DNA of 64,000 bases from Imbricaverruca yamaguchii (GCA_034440575.1 JAOTOL010001640.1:706501-770500); one strand, 5' to 3'. Counted from the stretch's first letter, positions 12,101 to 21,745 are shown. Numbers and translations are program-made. Notes: generated by a model from the sequence alone, not told the origin.

Positions 12101-15100
12101 CCCGTGACTGAGGATATCGATTCGCTCGTTGTCGGCCTGCACGACACTGTCCTATTGTGTGCCGTTGTATTTCCACTGCTAACATGTATCGGACCATGTT
12201 TCAGGGCTCTCACCGGCAAACACCCGGTACGTACCGTCTATATACATCACACACCGCATCATTAGACTCTTTTGCTGCGTGCTAGTTGCGCTTGCGAACT
12301 TTGATAGAAGTGAACATTAATCCTTAGACACGCTCTAAGCTATATCTTAACACGAGCAATTGGTTCGGGGCGGGGATGGCCGAGTGGTTAAAGTGTTGGG
12401 CTCTGGGTGCCAAAGGTCACGGGTTCGACACTAGCGCCGCTCGGGACATTTCCCAATCCTGCGGCCCGCCGGCGAAGCAGTGTGGGCGGCGCCATTAGCC
12501 GTGAATGTGCATGAAGCGCGTCGTGAACCACCCGATGAACAACAACGACGAGGAATGGTTCGACTGGTAATTAGAGTTACAGGACATGGGCCATGTGGTA
12601 GTACCCAGCACAACTACCGTGGTGAAAGAGTGCAGATACCATAGACAGTAGGCACAAGTCGTTCAGTAGGCCGACTTCTTCAGACAGGACTGGCGTTTAA
12701 GCTAACCCACGCTCATTGATTGATTATGTGGGCTGAAGGGCGCGCCGACTACACGGTCACTTGGCGCCCGGTTACCCACGTATGCTCTGCCCAGCCGAAA
12801 CTGATGAAACTGGACCGGCGGTGCTCTAACGTGGTGTGTGTGCGGTTCACAGCCCAAGATCCAGACAGCCTCCAAATTCGAGCGGACCATCGATCGGCGG
12901 ACCTACGTTGACAAGAAGGACCTCTTTGCCGGCGTAAGTGTTTCGTTATCGGACATTCGTGCCCTCAGCACACTCTCTCGTTCGGTTTCCGCCATTTCGC
13001 ATCACCCCGAGTCTAAACCACGACATTCTCGTATTACATGGATGTGCTCGGTGCATTCAGTACCACAGGGGTATCTTTCATTCAGTACCACAAGTGAATC
13101 TTTCGTCGCAGGATGTCATTATGTCACACATCACACATGAGCGAGCAGACAGCCAGCTGATGTTCGGCGAAATCAGTTTTCCTGTTTTCAGTAGGTCGTC
13201 CCTCCTCACCTGATATCTTGGTGGTACGAGAGATCTATATCTCCAGGGTAAGACGATTTAGCCGGTTGTGAACCATGCACTCTACGCTACGAGCCTCAGT
13301 TTGGACTCCTCAGCTCTTATTCAGACATGGGGCAGCACAATCACCATTGCCACGCTCGCAGGACTAAACATTCGGTCCAACATGCTAGATCGTGCCTGCC
13401 AGTTTCTCCTTTCATCCTCCATCCAAGTACACTGAGAATAGTGGCTGCCTTTATGAGGTGGGATCATTAATTTGCAGAGAACAATCTTCTGTTTATACCT
13501 ACTCAGCAAGTTCGGGAAGCATCGAGATGGAACGTTTGACTGAAATCCCGCACTTGTGTTTGTATCGGGAGACAATTCATCACCGGGCGGCGGCCGTGGA
13601 CACCACTCGGGGAAGGCGGTCTTCAGTTGGGTCCTGCCGCTGCCACACTGTGCTCCCATCTTCACGGAGGCGCCAGGGGGTCAGCTGTGTGGATAGGTGG
13701 CGACGCTGGTGTGGTCACGTTCGCGCCCCGGTGTGGAACACTAATGCACCAGCGCTGTGTCACAGGGCTTCCATGAACTCAATAAGGAACACCTGAAAAA
13801 GGAGTGGGCCGAGAAGTACGAAGAGTGGACGAAGCGGGCACCGAGTAAGTTCACGTCCGCTCGTGCTTCGCGCCGACGATCATCAGAGCATCAGCTGGCC
13901 GGCACCGTGTGCTTAGCGATTGATGGTAGTTCAATTTTTAACCCACAGATGTCAGCTCCGGCGTGACTGCTGCTGGACGAAGTCAGAGCCGAGATGCTGC
14001 TGGCATAACCCACCCAATTTTGGTGCACTCCTGCCGTAGACGATTTTTGTTCTAAATGACCCTTGTTTTGTGCTCTGTGTTCATCAGGGCTATATCGAAA
14101 CGGATAAGGAGTCGAAGGAAAAGATGTGGGCCGAAAAATTAAAAGAGTTCGATACCCGCAGCAAAGGTTTGTGTGTTAAATGCTTCCTACACAGCCATCC
14201 ATTTTCCCTTTAACACTCAAAGCAGCTAACGCATGGCTTAATTCGGTGTAATTCGTGCGGGTGTACGAGCTTAGTTATTTTCAAATCAGTGTGTGTGTGT
14301 GGATGGCTCTATGCACGAGCTAGCATTTCGTTGCGGCTCGCATGGGCATACAAGCGGGGGCGATGGGGCTATGACTACATCGCTTTCTAGGAACGTCAAA
14401 CGTTTTAACTCTGAAGGCGTTTTGTGGAAATGCTGAGCTGTAAAATGCCGTGGGACATTTCTCGGCCTCGGCCACCGCCTGCACGCTGCCCGGCCCGCAT
14501 CGTGCGGGACAATGAAATGCTCGCTTGATGTTTGCCACATGGCGGGAATCTGAACGGGAGGACATCATGCCGACGAGCTGCACAATCATCAGGATTCAGG
14601 TTCATTTCAGATCAATTCATCAATGAATAATTCCGTGGCTTAACCGTGCGGCTTAACTGCGTGGCTTAACTGTGTGGCCTAACTTAATGTTCCTGCCCAA
14701 CACCATAGCAAACGAAGCAAGGTTGAAGACGTTGATTGACAAAACAATAACCTGCCCAACAAAATATAGGCACTACATCCTCGCACAGCGGTGTCACGTG
14801 CGACCAACACGCGTAGAGATGCACGTGGCGCCTGCGAGCCCGAGCAGCCGGTCAGCTGGTTCTCGGACGGAGCCGCTGGATATGGGCGGCCCCGCGCCGC
14901 ACAGCCTGGCTGCGGACTGGCCACTGGACAGCTACCGTAACTGGCGCACGTGTCTCGCGGTTAGAGTCGCTGGGTATGGGCGACCCCGCACCACACAGCC
15001 CCGCTGCGGACTGGCCACTACACAGCCGCCATAACCGGGGCACGTGTCTCGCGGCTAGAGTCGCTGGGTATGGGCGACCCCGCGCCGCACAGCCCGGCTG

Positions 15101-18100
15101 CGGACTGGCCACTACACAGCCGCCATAACCGGGGCACGTGTCTCGCGGCTAGAGCCGCTGGGTATGGGCGGCCCGCGCCATACAGCCCGGCTGCGGACTG
15201 GCTACTACACAGCCGCCGCAACCGGGGCACGTGTCTCGCGGCTAGAGTCGCTGGGTATGGGCGACCCCGCGCCACACAGCCCGGCTGCGGACTGGTCACT
15301 ACACAGCCGCCGTAACCGGGGCACGTGCCTCGCGGCTAGAGTCGCTGGGTATGGGCGGCCCCGCACCACACAGCCCCGCTGCGGACTGGCCACTACACAG
15401 CCGCCGTAACCGGGGCACGTGTCTCGCGGCTAGAGTCGCTGGGTATGGGCGGCCCCGCGCCGCACAGCCCGGCTGCGGACTGGCCACTGCACAGCCGCCG
15501 TAACCGGGGCACGTGTCTCGCGGCTAGAGCCGCTGGGTATGGGCGGCCCAGCGCCAAACAGCCCGGCTGCGGACTGGCCACTACACAGCCGCCGTAACCG
15601 GGGCACGTGTCTCGCGGCTAGAGCCGCTGGGTATGGGCGGCCCAGCGCCAAACAGCCCGGCTGCGGACTGGCCACTGGACAGCTGCCCCAACTGGCGCAC
15701 GTGTCTCGCGGTCGGAGCCTCCAGCAGGGCGTCCGAGTAGAGTCCAGTCCTAGAGGTCCTCCTACAGGGCCGAGGTGCAACTTAATGTTCATGTCCGACA
15801 CCATAGCAAGCGAAGCGAAGTTAAAGACGTTGGTGTGCTTTGACAGAACAATAACCTATCAAAAAAGAAATGTACGCACTAAATAGCAACAGTCACTCCC
15901 ACTGCCGTACGAAACACACCGGTACTGCCGCAGTTGGTGGGCACAGCAGCCATGTCGGGCATGAAAAACAAACTGCCTACATGTGTCGAACGGATTTTCA
16001 TTGTCTAATTTTGGCTGGAAAAATGTGAGACGAACATTGCAGTTACCATATCAATACGGGAGTCATCATGCAATTGTCCGATCTCACCATTGCTGGCTGT
16101 ATGAATTGCCCGAACGACACGCATGCGACTGCGGCACAAATAGCCGCTGGATAAATCAGGCGAGCCAACCAGCCATATGCAAGGCCAATGCAAAGAGGTC
16201 AATGTCGTACAAATGGCAATTCGAGGGCAGCGTTGGCCGCCGCGCCACAATGCATGGCCGTTTTTTTGTGTTTGTTAAAGAATTAGACGATGTTCTCCCG
16301 ATCAATATTGGCGACGAGCCATGGGAATAACCTATAGCATGCTCCTCGTAGTTGTTTTCTTGCGATCCGTGATGTTTGACCTCCGGAGATTTCACTTACT
16401 GATGTTTTCACCTGCTGCTATTCTGCCTCCGATATATCGCCTATTTTTGTGCCCTGCAGCATTTCACGTGCAGCTGTTTTATCCATTATTTGTCAAATTA
16501 TGAACTTTTACTCCCGGAAGCATACCTTCTACTTTTTCCCGCGACAGTTTTTACAATTCAGCTACTCTACTTTAGCCACATCTAACATTCCATTTACAAA
16601 GACAGTTATGAAAACCATGACGGGTTTCGTCCCTTTTTGTATCGCACATCTTCCCCGTAATCACACATTTTTCCTCCATACTTAGATGTGTAAGTTGCGG
16701 CAAATTAATCGAGGAAAACAGGGAACTTGGAAACCGCGTTACTGACCTCGATGATCGGACTGCCGATGAGAATACATTTATCTACACCATGACTCAATCT
16801 GAAAACACGAGGAATTGTCTGGTCAGTCACCTGCTTGTTATTGGTCGGTTGGTCCCTCGTTATTGGTTCATTGGCCTCTTGGTATTTGACCAAGTAGAGA
16901 TCAGCCTACTGACATATGCCGACCGCTGGGCGTCGTTTGCTCGATCCGCGGCCAATGCCGCCACCGGTCGCCGGTGTCTCGCGAGACCCGCTACCCTCGA
17001 CTGGCCGGTACCCGCTACTGTGCCCGCCCGTCCCATGTGGCTCGCTACTCTACACTGACGGGTGCCCGTTATTGTGGCCAGCCCGTCCCATGTGACCCGC
17101 TACTCTCGACTGATCGGTGCCCGTTACTGTGGCCAGCCCGTCCCATGTGGCCCGCTACTCTCGACTGATCGGTGCCCGTTATTGTGGCCAGCCCGTCCCA
17201 TGTGGCCCGCTACTCTCGACTGAGCGGTGCCCGTTATTGTGGCCAGCCCGTCCCATGTGGCTCGCTACTCTACGCTGACGGGTGCCCGTTATTGTGGCCA
17301 GCCCGTCCCATGTGGCCCGCTACTCTCGACTGAGCGGTGCCCGTTATTGTGGCCAGCCCGTCCCATGTGGCCCGCTACTCTCGACTGAGCGGTGCCCGTT
17401 ATTGTGGCCCGCCTGTCCCATGTGGCCCGCTACTCTCGACTGAGCGGTGCCCGTTATTGTGGCCAGCCCGTCCCATGTGACCCGCTACTCTCGACTGAGC
17501 GGTGCCCGTTATTGTGGCCAGCCCGTCCCATGTGGCTCGCTACTCTACGCTGACGGGTGCCCGTTATTGTGGCCCGCCTGTCCCATGTGGCCCGCTACTC
17601 TCGACTGAGCGGTGCCCGTTATTGTGGCGCCCGTCCCATGTGGCTCGCTACTCTACGCTGACGGGTGCCCGTTATTGTGGCCAGCCCGTCCATGTGGCCG
17701 CTACTCTCGACTGATCGGTGCCCGTTATTGTGGCCAGCCCGTCCCATGTGGCCCGCTACTCTCGACTGAGCGGTGCCCGTTATTGTGGCCAGCCCGTCCC
17801 ATGTGGCCCGCTACTCTCGACTGAGCGGTGCCCGTTATTGTGGCCAGCCCGTCCCATGTGGCTCGCTACTCTACGCTGACGGGTGCCCGTTATTGTGGCC
17901 AGCCTGTCCCATGTGACCCGCTACTCTCGACTGAGCGGTGCCCGTTATTGTGGCCAGCCCGTCCCATGTGGCCCGCTATCTTCGACTGATCAGTGCCCGC
18001 TGTACAGCCCGCCTGCCCAAGTGGTTCGGTGAGCGGCCCGGCAAGAAGTCGGACGACCCCGAGACGCCCGTCGAGGAGGAGAAGGAGGATGAGCTGGTGC

Positions 18101-18415
18101 CGCCGCCCGAGGAGATCGAGGAGCCCGAGGTGAGTGACGCCAGCAGTCACTCGGGGGCTCGGTTCCAGCCAGACATCCGTCGGGAACACGTACAACACTG
18201 TCAGTCCACAGAACATCCAGGGAGCGGGCTCGTCTCAAACGCGCTCCAACCGTACGTCAAACCTCATTACATCAGCACACGGCTTGCACAAAACAAGGTA
18301 GCGATGCACCTGTCGACCAAGGAAATGCGCCCTGCACAGCTGTGCTAATTACACGTTTACTTGCCAGGAGGAAGAAGAGGAGTCTGAAGAGGAGGAGGAA
18401 GAGGAGGAGGAATAA
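3353..18415 (+). CDS. TnT: Troponin T gene, 5' end incomplete (exons listed separately)
   Basis: This gene encodes troponin T, the tropomyosin-binding subunit of the thin-filament troponin complex, which links troponin I and C to tropomyosin and so makes muscle contraction calcium-dependent. In order the exons give the conserved arthropod N-terminal block ([22 protein letters not shown]), a long charged helix rich in EEK/KKR, the KEQLIEEKK segment, the core [25 protein letters not shown] helix, the troponin I/C-binding coiled coil, the [12 protein letters not shown] motif and a Glu-rich tail. Phases match at every junction from 7085 on. One path through the exon pairs gives about 324 residues, plus 11 if the exon at 3353 is correct. 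The initiator exon was not found. Two exon pairs (10844/11681 and 13766/14088) are mutually exclusive by frame, so four isoforms are possible. Several introns are filled by minisatellites. The identity is secure; it rests on remembered family sequence. Confidence 0.95.
3780..5110. repeat. Composite TG-rich tandem repeat with higher-order period
   Basis: Degenerate units of roughly 30-120 bp are built from phrases such as gtgtgacagttgtgctcagt and gtcctgtatggcggctagtt. Superimposed is a larger period: the blocks beginning near 4158 and 4840 are almost identical over at least 210 bp, giving a higher-order spacing of 682 bp. Cys/Val-rich reading frames across it are by-products of the repeat. Confidence 0.85.
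5103..7080. repeat. 32-bp minisatellite next to a troponin T exon
   Basis: Roughly 60 copies of a 32-bp unit (ctccagtgtgatggttgg plus a tgtgttcagtgtg half) run up to the acceptor of the exon at 7085. The main variation is ggct versus ggtt. A few copies near 5505-5535 and 6150-6310 are eroded. Each unit holds a ttcag that resembles a weak acceptor. Confidence 0.95.
7085..7213 (+). CDS. TnT: Troponin T exon, conserved N-terminal block
   Basis: The exon has 129 nt and 43 codons, phase 0 at both ends, with a ttctgcag acceptor and gtaagg donor. It encodes [20 protein letters not shown] followed by [12 protein letters not shown] and ends in KQAKRK. Only the first eight residues depart from the insect sequence I remember. 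Confidence 0.95.
7822..8031 (+). CDS. TnT: Troponin T exon, charged helix
   Basis: The exon has 210 nt and 70 codons in phase 0, with a ccatcag acceptor and gtgagg donor. It begins [15 protein letters not shown] and continues with EEK/KKR helix sequence ([13 protein letters not shown]), corresponding to the tropomyosin-binding T1 region. The last 20 residues ([16 protein letters not shown]) are less conserved. Confidence 0.93.
8247..8345 (+). CDS. TnT: Troponin T exon, KTKEQL segment
   Basis: The exon has 99 nt and 33 codons in phase 0, with a gttgcag acceptor and gtcagt donor. It encodes [20 protein letters not shown] and a short SIRIHKL stretch, matching the fly KTKEQLEEEKK...SFRIKPL region. 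Confidence 0.93.
8524..8645 (+). mobile_element. tRNA-derived SINE copy (family B), diverged
   Basis: It has a tRNA-like promoter with the B-box phrase gggttcgagtccc, followed by the family B body (cccgcaactaatcggcgtgagaga). It lies in a troponin T intron. The head is too degenerate to fold as a functional tRNA. Confidence 0.6.
8824..8937 (+). CDS. TnT: Troponin T exon, [13 protein letters not shown] core
   Basis: The exon has 114 nt and 38 codons in phase 0, with a ggcgcag acceptor and gtgagt donor. It encodes the best-conserved stretch of the protein: [18 protein letters not shown] followed by [10 protein letters not shown]. It leads straight into the alternative exon pair at 10844/11681. 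Confidence 0.97.
9108..9296. repeat. TA-rich microsatellite
   Basis: A long (TA)n run, then interrupted TATG/TATA repeats, in a troponin T intron. The Tyr/Ile-rich reading frames across it are spurious. Confidence 0.95.
9798..9890. repeat. Two-copy direct repeat of about 45 bp
   Basis: The phrase gaatagtgtagctagtgg, with its continuation through ggcactgacgt and catctctccgcc, occurs twice in tandem with few differences. Confidence 0.8.
10215..10410. repeat. Degenerate tandem repeat of about 80 bp, three copies
   Basis: Three diverged units each carry a gtggagttca / gtgaagttcagg phrase followed by a ctccgtgcatgg-like stretch. They lie inside the troponin T intron before the first alternative exon. 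Confidence 0.5.
10844..10914 (+). CDS. TnT: Troponin T alternative exon, pair 1 copy A
   Basis: A 71-nt exon between ctttgtag and gtgagt that encodes [20 protein letters not shown] plus LDP and two bases of the next codon. It is close to the constitutive insect sequence. The exon at 11681 has the same length, phase and protein pattern. Joining the two puts TGA directly after the junction, so only one can be used per transcript. It lies in the coiled coil that contacts troponin I and C. Confidence 0.93.
11681..11751 (+). CDS. TnT: Troponin T alternative exon, pair 1 copy B
   Basis: A 71-nt exon between gtggtag and gtaagt, encoding [20 protein letters not shown] plus LEP and the same partial codon as copy A. 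It differs from copy A at R/K, Q/M, L/V, K/R, K/L and D/E positions, so it is a diverged duplicate under coding constraint rather than a recent copy. The intron between the copies is 766 nt. Tissue or stage specificity cannot be read from the sequence. Confidence 0.9.
12205..12226 (+). CDS. TnT: Troponin T micro-exon ALTGKHP
   Basis: A 22-nt exon between tttcag and gtacgt. Its first G completes the Glu codon left open by either copy of pair 1. It then encodes ALTGKHP, matching the insect DPEALTGKYP sequence, and ends in phase 0. Confidence 0.9.
12367..12552 (+). mobile_element. tRNA-Ser/Leu-like SINE (family A)
   Basis: The head reads ggggatggccgagtggttaa (A box) and cacgggttcgaca (B box), as in a class II Ser/Leu tRNA. 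The body holds gggcggcgccattagccgtg and gtcgtgaaccaccc. Three further copies are in this window (24574-24748 minus, 28195-28373 plus, and a head-less copy at 53680-53798). The body attached to a mutated head shows it is a retroposon, not a tRNA gene. Confidence 0.85.
12716..12772 (+). repeat. GGGCGC/GCGCCC interspersed element, copy 1
   Basis: An element of about 60 bp starting with a gattgattatgtgggc-like lead. GGGCGC at 12738 and GCGCCC at 12764 enclose a cgactacac...ggtcac core. See the related finding for the other copies. Confidence 0.7.
12853..12933 (+). CDS. TnT: Troponin T exon, [18 protein letters not shown]
   Basis: The exon has 81 nt and 27 codons in phase 0, with a ttcacag acceptor and gtaagt donor. 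It encodes [20 protein letters not shown] plus KKDLFAG, matching the insect PKIQVASKYERRVDTRSYDDKK region. It precedes the second alternative pair. Confidence 0.95.
13766..13844 (+). CDS. TnT: Troponin T alternative exon, pair 2 copy A
   Basis: A 79-nt exon between gtcacag and gtaagt. It encodes [20 protein letters not shown] and then WTKRAP plus one base. It matches in position, length and pattern the exon at 14088. Both fit the insect GWDEISKDSNEKIWNEKKEQ region, where, as I recall, the Drosophila gene also has a mutually exclusive pair (exons 10A/10B). Confidence 0.9.
14088..14166 (+). CDS. TnT: Troponin T alternative exon, pair 2 copy B
   Basis: A 79-nt exon between catcag and gtttgt. 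It encodes [20 protein letters not shown] and then FDTRSK plus one base. Splicing both members of the pair together reads into TAA within seven codons, and skipping both shifts the frame, so exactly one is used. The donor gtttgt is weaker than the gtaagt of copy A, which may favour regulated inclusion. Confidence 0.9.
14679..14775 (+). repeat. Direct repeat flanking the 94-bp satellite, left copy
   Basis: It shares the phrases aacttaatgttc, caccatagcaa, acgttg and acaataacct with 15780-15880, in the same orientation. The two copies bracket the minisatellite between them. Confidence 0.75.
14868..15735. repeat. 94-bp GC-rich minisatellite, about nine copies
   Basis: The unit contains gctgggtatgggcgg, cacagcccggctgcggactg and ggcacgtgtctcgcggctag. 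Units are 90-97% alike by eye, with the first and last more diverged. It lies within the troponin T intron before the LPKWF exon. Confidence 0.95.
15780..15880 (+). repeat. Direct repeat flanking the 94-bp satellite, right copy
   Basis: Second copy of the sequence at 14679-14775, with moderate divergence (accatagcaagcgaagcgaa here). Confidence 0.75.
15890..17040. other. Intron sequence, nothing recognised
   Basis: About 1.1 kb of unique-looking, AT-richer troponin T intron between two minisatellites. No exon with family similarity and no identifiable transposon was seen. Confidence 0.5.
17043..17995. repeat. 55-bp minisatellite ending at the troponin T LPKWF exon
   Basis: About 17 copies of a 55-bp unit (cgactgagcggtgcccgtta, ttgtggccagcccgtcccat, gtggcccgctactct). 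The unit aligns with the acceptor and first codons of the exon at 18008: ccag|cccg-tcccatgtgg against acag|cccgcctgcccaagtgg. The repeat therefore looks like multiplied acceptor plus exon edge. Confidence 0.9.
18008..18129 (+). CDS. TnT: Troponin T exon, [12 protein letters not shown]
   Basis: A 122-nt exon between ctgtacag and gtgagt. Its first two bases complete the codon opened by either pair 2 exon (Thr after copy A, Ala after copy B). It encodes [20 protein letters not shown] and then an acidic stretch [20 protein letters not shown]. The [12 protein letters not shown] motif is diagnostic for arthropod troponin T. Confidence 0.97.
18368..18415 (+). CDS. TnT: Troponin T terminal exon, Glu tail and stop
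   Basis: An exon of 15 codons plus TAA after a ttgccag acceptor. It encodes [15 protein letters not shown]. Arthropod troponin T typically ends in a long poly-Glu extension; this one is short compared with the insect tail I remember. A gtaagt lies 10 nt after the stop (18426), so the 3' UTR may hold a further intron. Confidence 0.9.
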   Translation, partial: EEEEESEEEEEEEEE

Positions 18416-18692
18416 GCGAATTCGCGTAAGTTGTCACGAGCTGACATGGATGAACATCTCATGAGTACACGGCATTCGCTGAAGCATGGTCGACAGATGG
18501 GGAGGGGGTCAAGGAACACAGTAAGTACAGCACTGCCATCATTGTCACACCAGTGTTTTCGCGTCTCTCAGGGGGAGCCTTAGGTAGGCACGTGGAGTAA
18601 GGGAATATTTTGTCCGGTGAGGTGCCTCACGCGGGCACTGCGATGATCACAATGTGGGTGTCGCGCTACATCCAGATCCCCCCCCAGGCCGT

Positions 18693-18935
18693 TCAGCGAC
18701 AGCAGTGTCCGGACGGCTGCCCACCCAGGCGTACTGACATAGTCTGTCCGACAGCTTCCCGTGTCCGGACGTGTCCTCCCGACACCACTGACGTCGTCTG
18801 TCCGACATATCCCTGTGTCCGTACGTGTCCTCCTGACACCACTGACGTCGTCTGTCCGACAGCTCCCCGTGTCCGGACGTGTCCTCCCGACACTACTGAC
18901 GTCGTCTGTCCGACAGCTTCCCGTGTCCGGCCGGC
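18693..18935. repeat. 54-bp minisatellite downstream of troponin T
   Basis: Four to five units carry gtccggacgtgtcctcccga and cactgacgtcgtctgtccga. The neighbouring 18935-19110 is very GC-rich. It falls in the presumed 3' UTR or 3' flank. Confidence 0.85.
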
Positions 18936-19199
18936 GGGCTCGCGGCGCCGTCGTCGGCCGCCGGCAGCGCCACCTGCCGGCAGGGGCGGCCGTGCGGGGT
19001 CCACCCAGCCTGCCCCGGACAGCCGCCCCCTGCCGCCGTCTACACCTCTGGCGCGGCGCGCGCGCGTCCGTCGCCTCGGCGCGCCGCCGCCGCCGGGCCA
19101 CGTGCGGCGCCACTCACCTGTGACTGTTTCCTGTGCGATCGTGACGTTGCTGCTGCCTCTGTTGTACTTCAACGACTCATAAATGACTCGGTACAAACG

Positions 19200-20233
19200 G
19201 CGCGTTTGAGAGGACGCTGACCGACTGCAGCAGTCTCAGAGCAACACGCCCATCAAAGTGGAGTAGTCCGAGTATTGTGCTCAGCACGTTTGAAAATGCT
19301 AATGATCTTGAAATGATGCAACATCGAAAAAATTTCAGATTGGAAATACACTCAATATTTACGATTTGCAAATGTGTCGAAAAGTTGCATGCTATTAACG
19401 TTGAAGTAAGGAAGCTAAAGGTGCTTCTTGTCAGAAAGAAGATTCCTTCATTAGATACTGATAACATTTGGCTTCATAAAGAACTTATCAATTACGGCTA
19501 TTAAGCACAGCCGAATATCCAGTCACAGGTACGCAGATTGAGTAACAACTTGCGAACCTCAGGTCAAAATCATGAAGTCGCCTAGGGAGGTCATGTAATA
19601 TATCAATCGACACGTCTTGGCGATACAAGCACAATGACGGTAATTTCACCCTTATAGCTCAATGCAGTGCGATGTAATGCGCAGAAATGAGTATTGATCT
19701 TAGGTGACTTCAATGACCGTGGTGAGGTCACTGAGAAAAAATGTCAGCTGTAACATTGAGTATAGCTTCCATCTACATGCCACAACCGTTATGAGATCAT
19801 TTCGAGCGCAAATATGTAACCAGGAAACATTTGTATATTTTACCATAGCCCTATAATGGGGAAGCCATGGCCACGACCTGACCTAAGGTCAATGCTACGA
19901 AAAAAATCCCGATATACATATTATGGTCCCTGATGAGATCATGACGTGTTATAAGTTTGAAATCAATCGCCTGATTATTGTGGAAGTTATGCCACCTAGA
20001 ACTCATAGTGTAGTTGGGTCACTTCGCCTGACCTGGTGGCCTGACCTGAGATGACCCAGGGTTAAAAATGTATGAGGATATGTGGAAAAGACCAGTGAAC
20101 AGCTATGCGAGGTTTGGCCTTCCTAAACCGATTAGTTGGGCGGCAAATGAGGAAAAACCGGAGGGGCAGATATCTGCCCCCTCCCCCCGGACGTGCGCGT
20201 GTTAAATGACTCGAGCAAAGTACAACTGAATCG
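19200..20233. other. Spacer between convergent genes, nothing recognised
   Basis: Moderately AT-rich unique-looking sequence between the troponin T end and the hAT-like element. No coding exon or terminator-like structure is supported. Confidence 0.5.
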
Positions 20234-21360
20234 TGCAGAGCCAGGGGCGGTCGGCCCATGTAAGGAACTGAGGCACTGCCCCACCTGAGTAGAGCTGGGA
20301 AGTACTTTTGTATGTTATTTGCATAAAATGATGTTTTCATCCACTGGAGAATAGCAAACTTGAAAAAACTGGAAACAAATATGCACTGTTGACTCAAGTG
20401 GTGAACACTGAAGTTCATTTACAATTACGCCATTTATATCTTAGCTTCCAAGCAGCTCTATCACCGGTCTGCGGAGGCTAGCCTCTCGCACATATCGCCA
20501 TATAGTGCGTTTTCGTTTCATAACAAGCGCGGGGTAGGCCGGGACCCTCCAATATTGTTTGGCAATCGGTGACGTCACATGGGCGGGACAATTGATCGGT
20601 CCCGTAGGCGCTCCAGCGAAACTTCCGTGTTTTCCACACGATATTTCCGATCTTAAACATCAAAATTGGGCAAAATGGAGTTCATTTGAAAGCTTGAAGA
20701 ATCTTGTCCACGAATATGACCAGTATTTTCCATAACACTAGGATTTTTCGTTATGACCCGCGCTGACTGCATTCACGTCAAGCGCCGCAAGAATCGCGTG
20801 GTGCCACGGGTAGTAGGAATATGATGAGACAGAACTGGGCCAACTGAAGAGCACGGCCGGGTAGGAGCAAGTAAGATATAATTGTTGCAACATAATTCCT
20901 CCCCACTCGGTGCAGGGGCGTAAACAAGGGTGGGGGTACTAGGGGCATGTGCCCCCATGGGAAGGTGGTACCCATCCGACCAGGAAAATGCGCCAACATC
21001 ATATTAAGGCTACCGGCGGAGGCACCTATACTGGTTGGAATAGCACGCCCCTATCACCCATGTGCAGATACGGAACCTGCAGCTGGTTTTCAGGATTGTT
21101 TTCCATTTTTCATTCATATACGTCCAGGCGTGCTCTTTACGTCTAGGCGTTCATATACGTCTAGGCGTGTTCATATACAAGGCGTGGTATTTTTGTATAT
21201 TTCTGAAGGGCAAGTGCCTCCTCTGTCCACTAATAATTTATACTTTTAACATGGGGTACCATGGAGCATGCACTCCATCGAAGTGGGGCTTCCAATTAAC
21301 TTCATGTATTTTGCACTGAAATAATCAATAAGAAAAACAACAATAATAATAATTATGTTC

Positions 21361-21418
<58 letters not shown>

Positions 21419-21704
21419 ATATAAAATTCATAATGTGTGTATGCGTATGCTTCTGGTTATGAAATGGAAATACATGAAAACTTCCTGGCAATTTCGGAAG
21501 CATTTGAACACGAGGGAGAGGGTTGAAATCCACTGACTTCGGAACGATGGTGATAGGTTTGGCACCTTGCAGCGCCAAATTAAGTTGCTTATACTGATCT
21601 TAACATAAAATAATAATGGGTACTTATGAAAAATACTGGTCGAAATCCGGCGATTTTGTCTGCCTCACCTCACATGGGTGCCACGGACCGCCCCTGTGCA
21701 GAGC
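20234..21704. mobile_element. hAT-like DNA transposon, non-autonomous, with 8-bp target duplication
   Basis: The element spans 20242-21696. It starts caggggcggtcggcccatg and ends with the inverse of caggggcggtccgtggcacc, so the terminal inverted repeats match over the first 11 bases with partial match after. Perfect 8-bp duplications, TGCAGAGC, flank it at 20234-20241 and 21697-21704. CAGNG-type termini with 8-bp duplications are the hAT signature. No transposase frame was seen. A second hAT-like start (caggggcgtaaacaaggg, near 20911) suggests a nested or composite element. Confidence 0.82.
21361..21421. repeat. TA microsatellite inside the hAT-like element
   Basis: An uninterrupted (TA)n run of about 60 bp. 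Confidence 0.9.
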
Positions 21705-21745
21705 TAAACAATTTTCATATCTTCTCTTAAAACCTCAAATGTTCA

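Noticed and set aside
12367..12455. Possible tRNA-Ser/Leu gene (also 24748, 28195) and tRNA-Lys gene (24988)
   Set aside because: Each head is followed by the same non-tRNA body as other copies and arm pairing is imperfect, so they are SINEs rather than functional tRNA genes.
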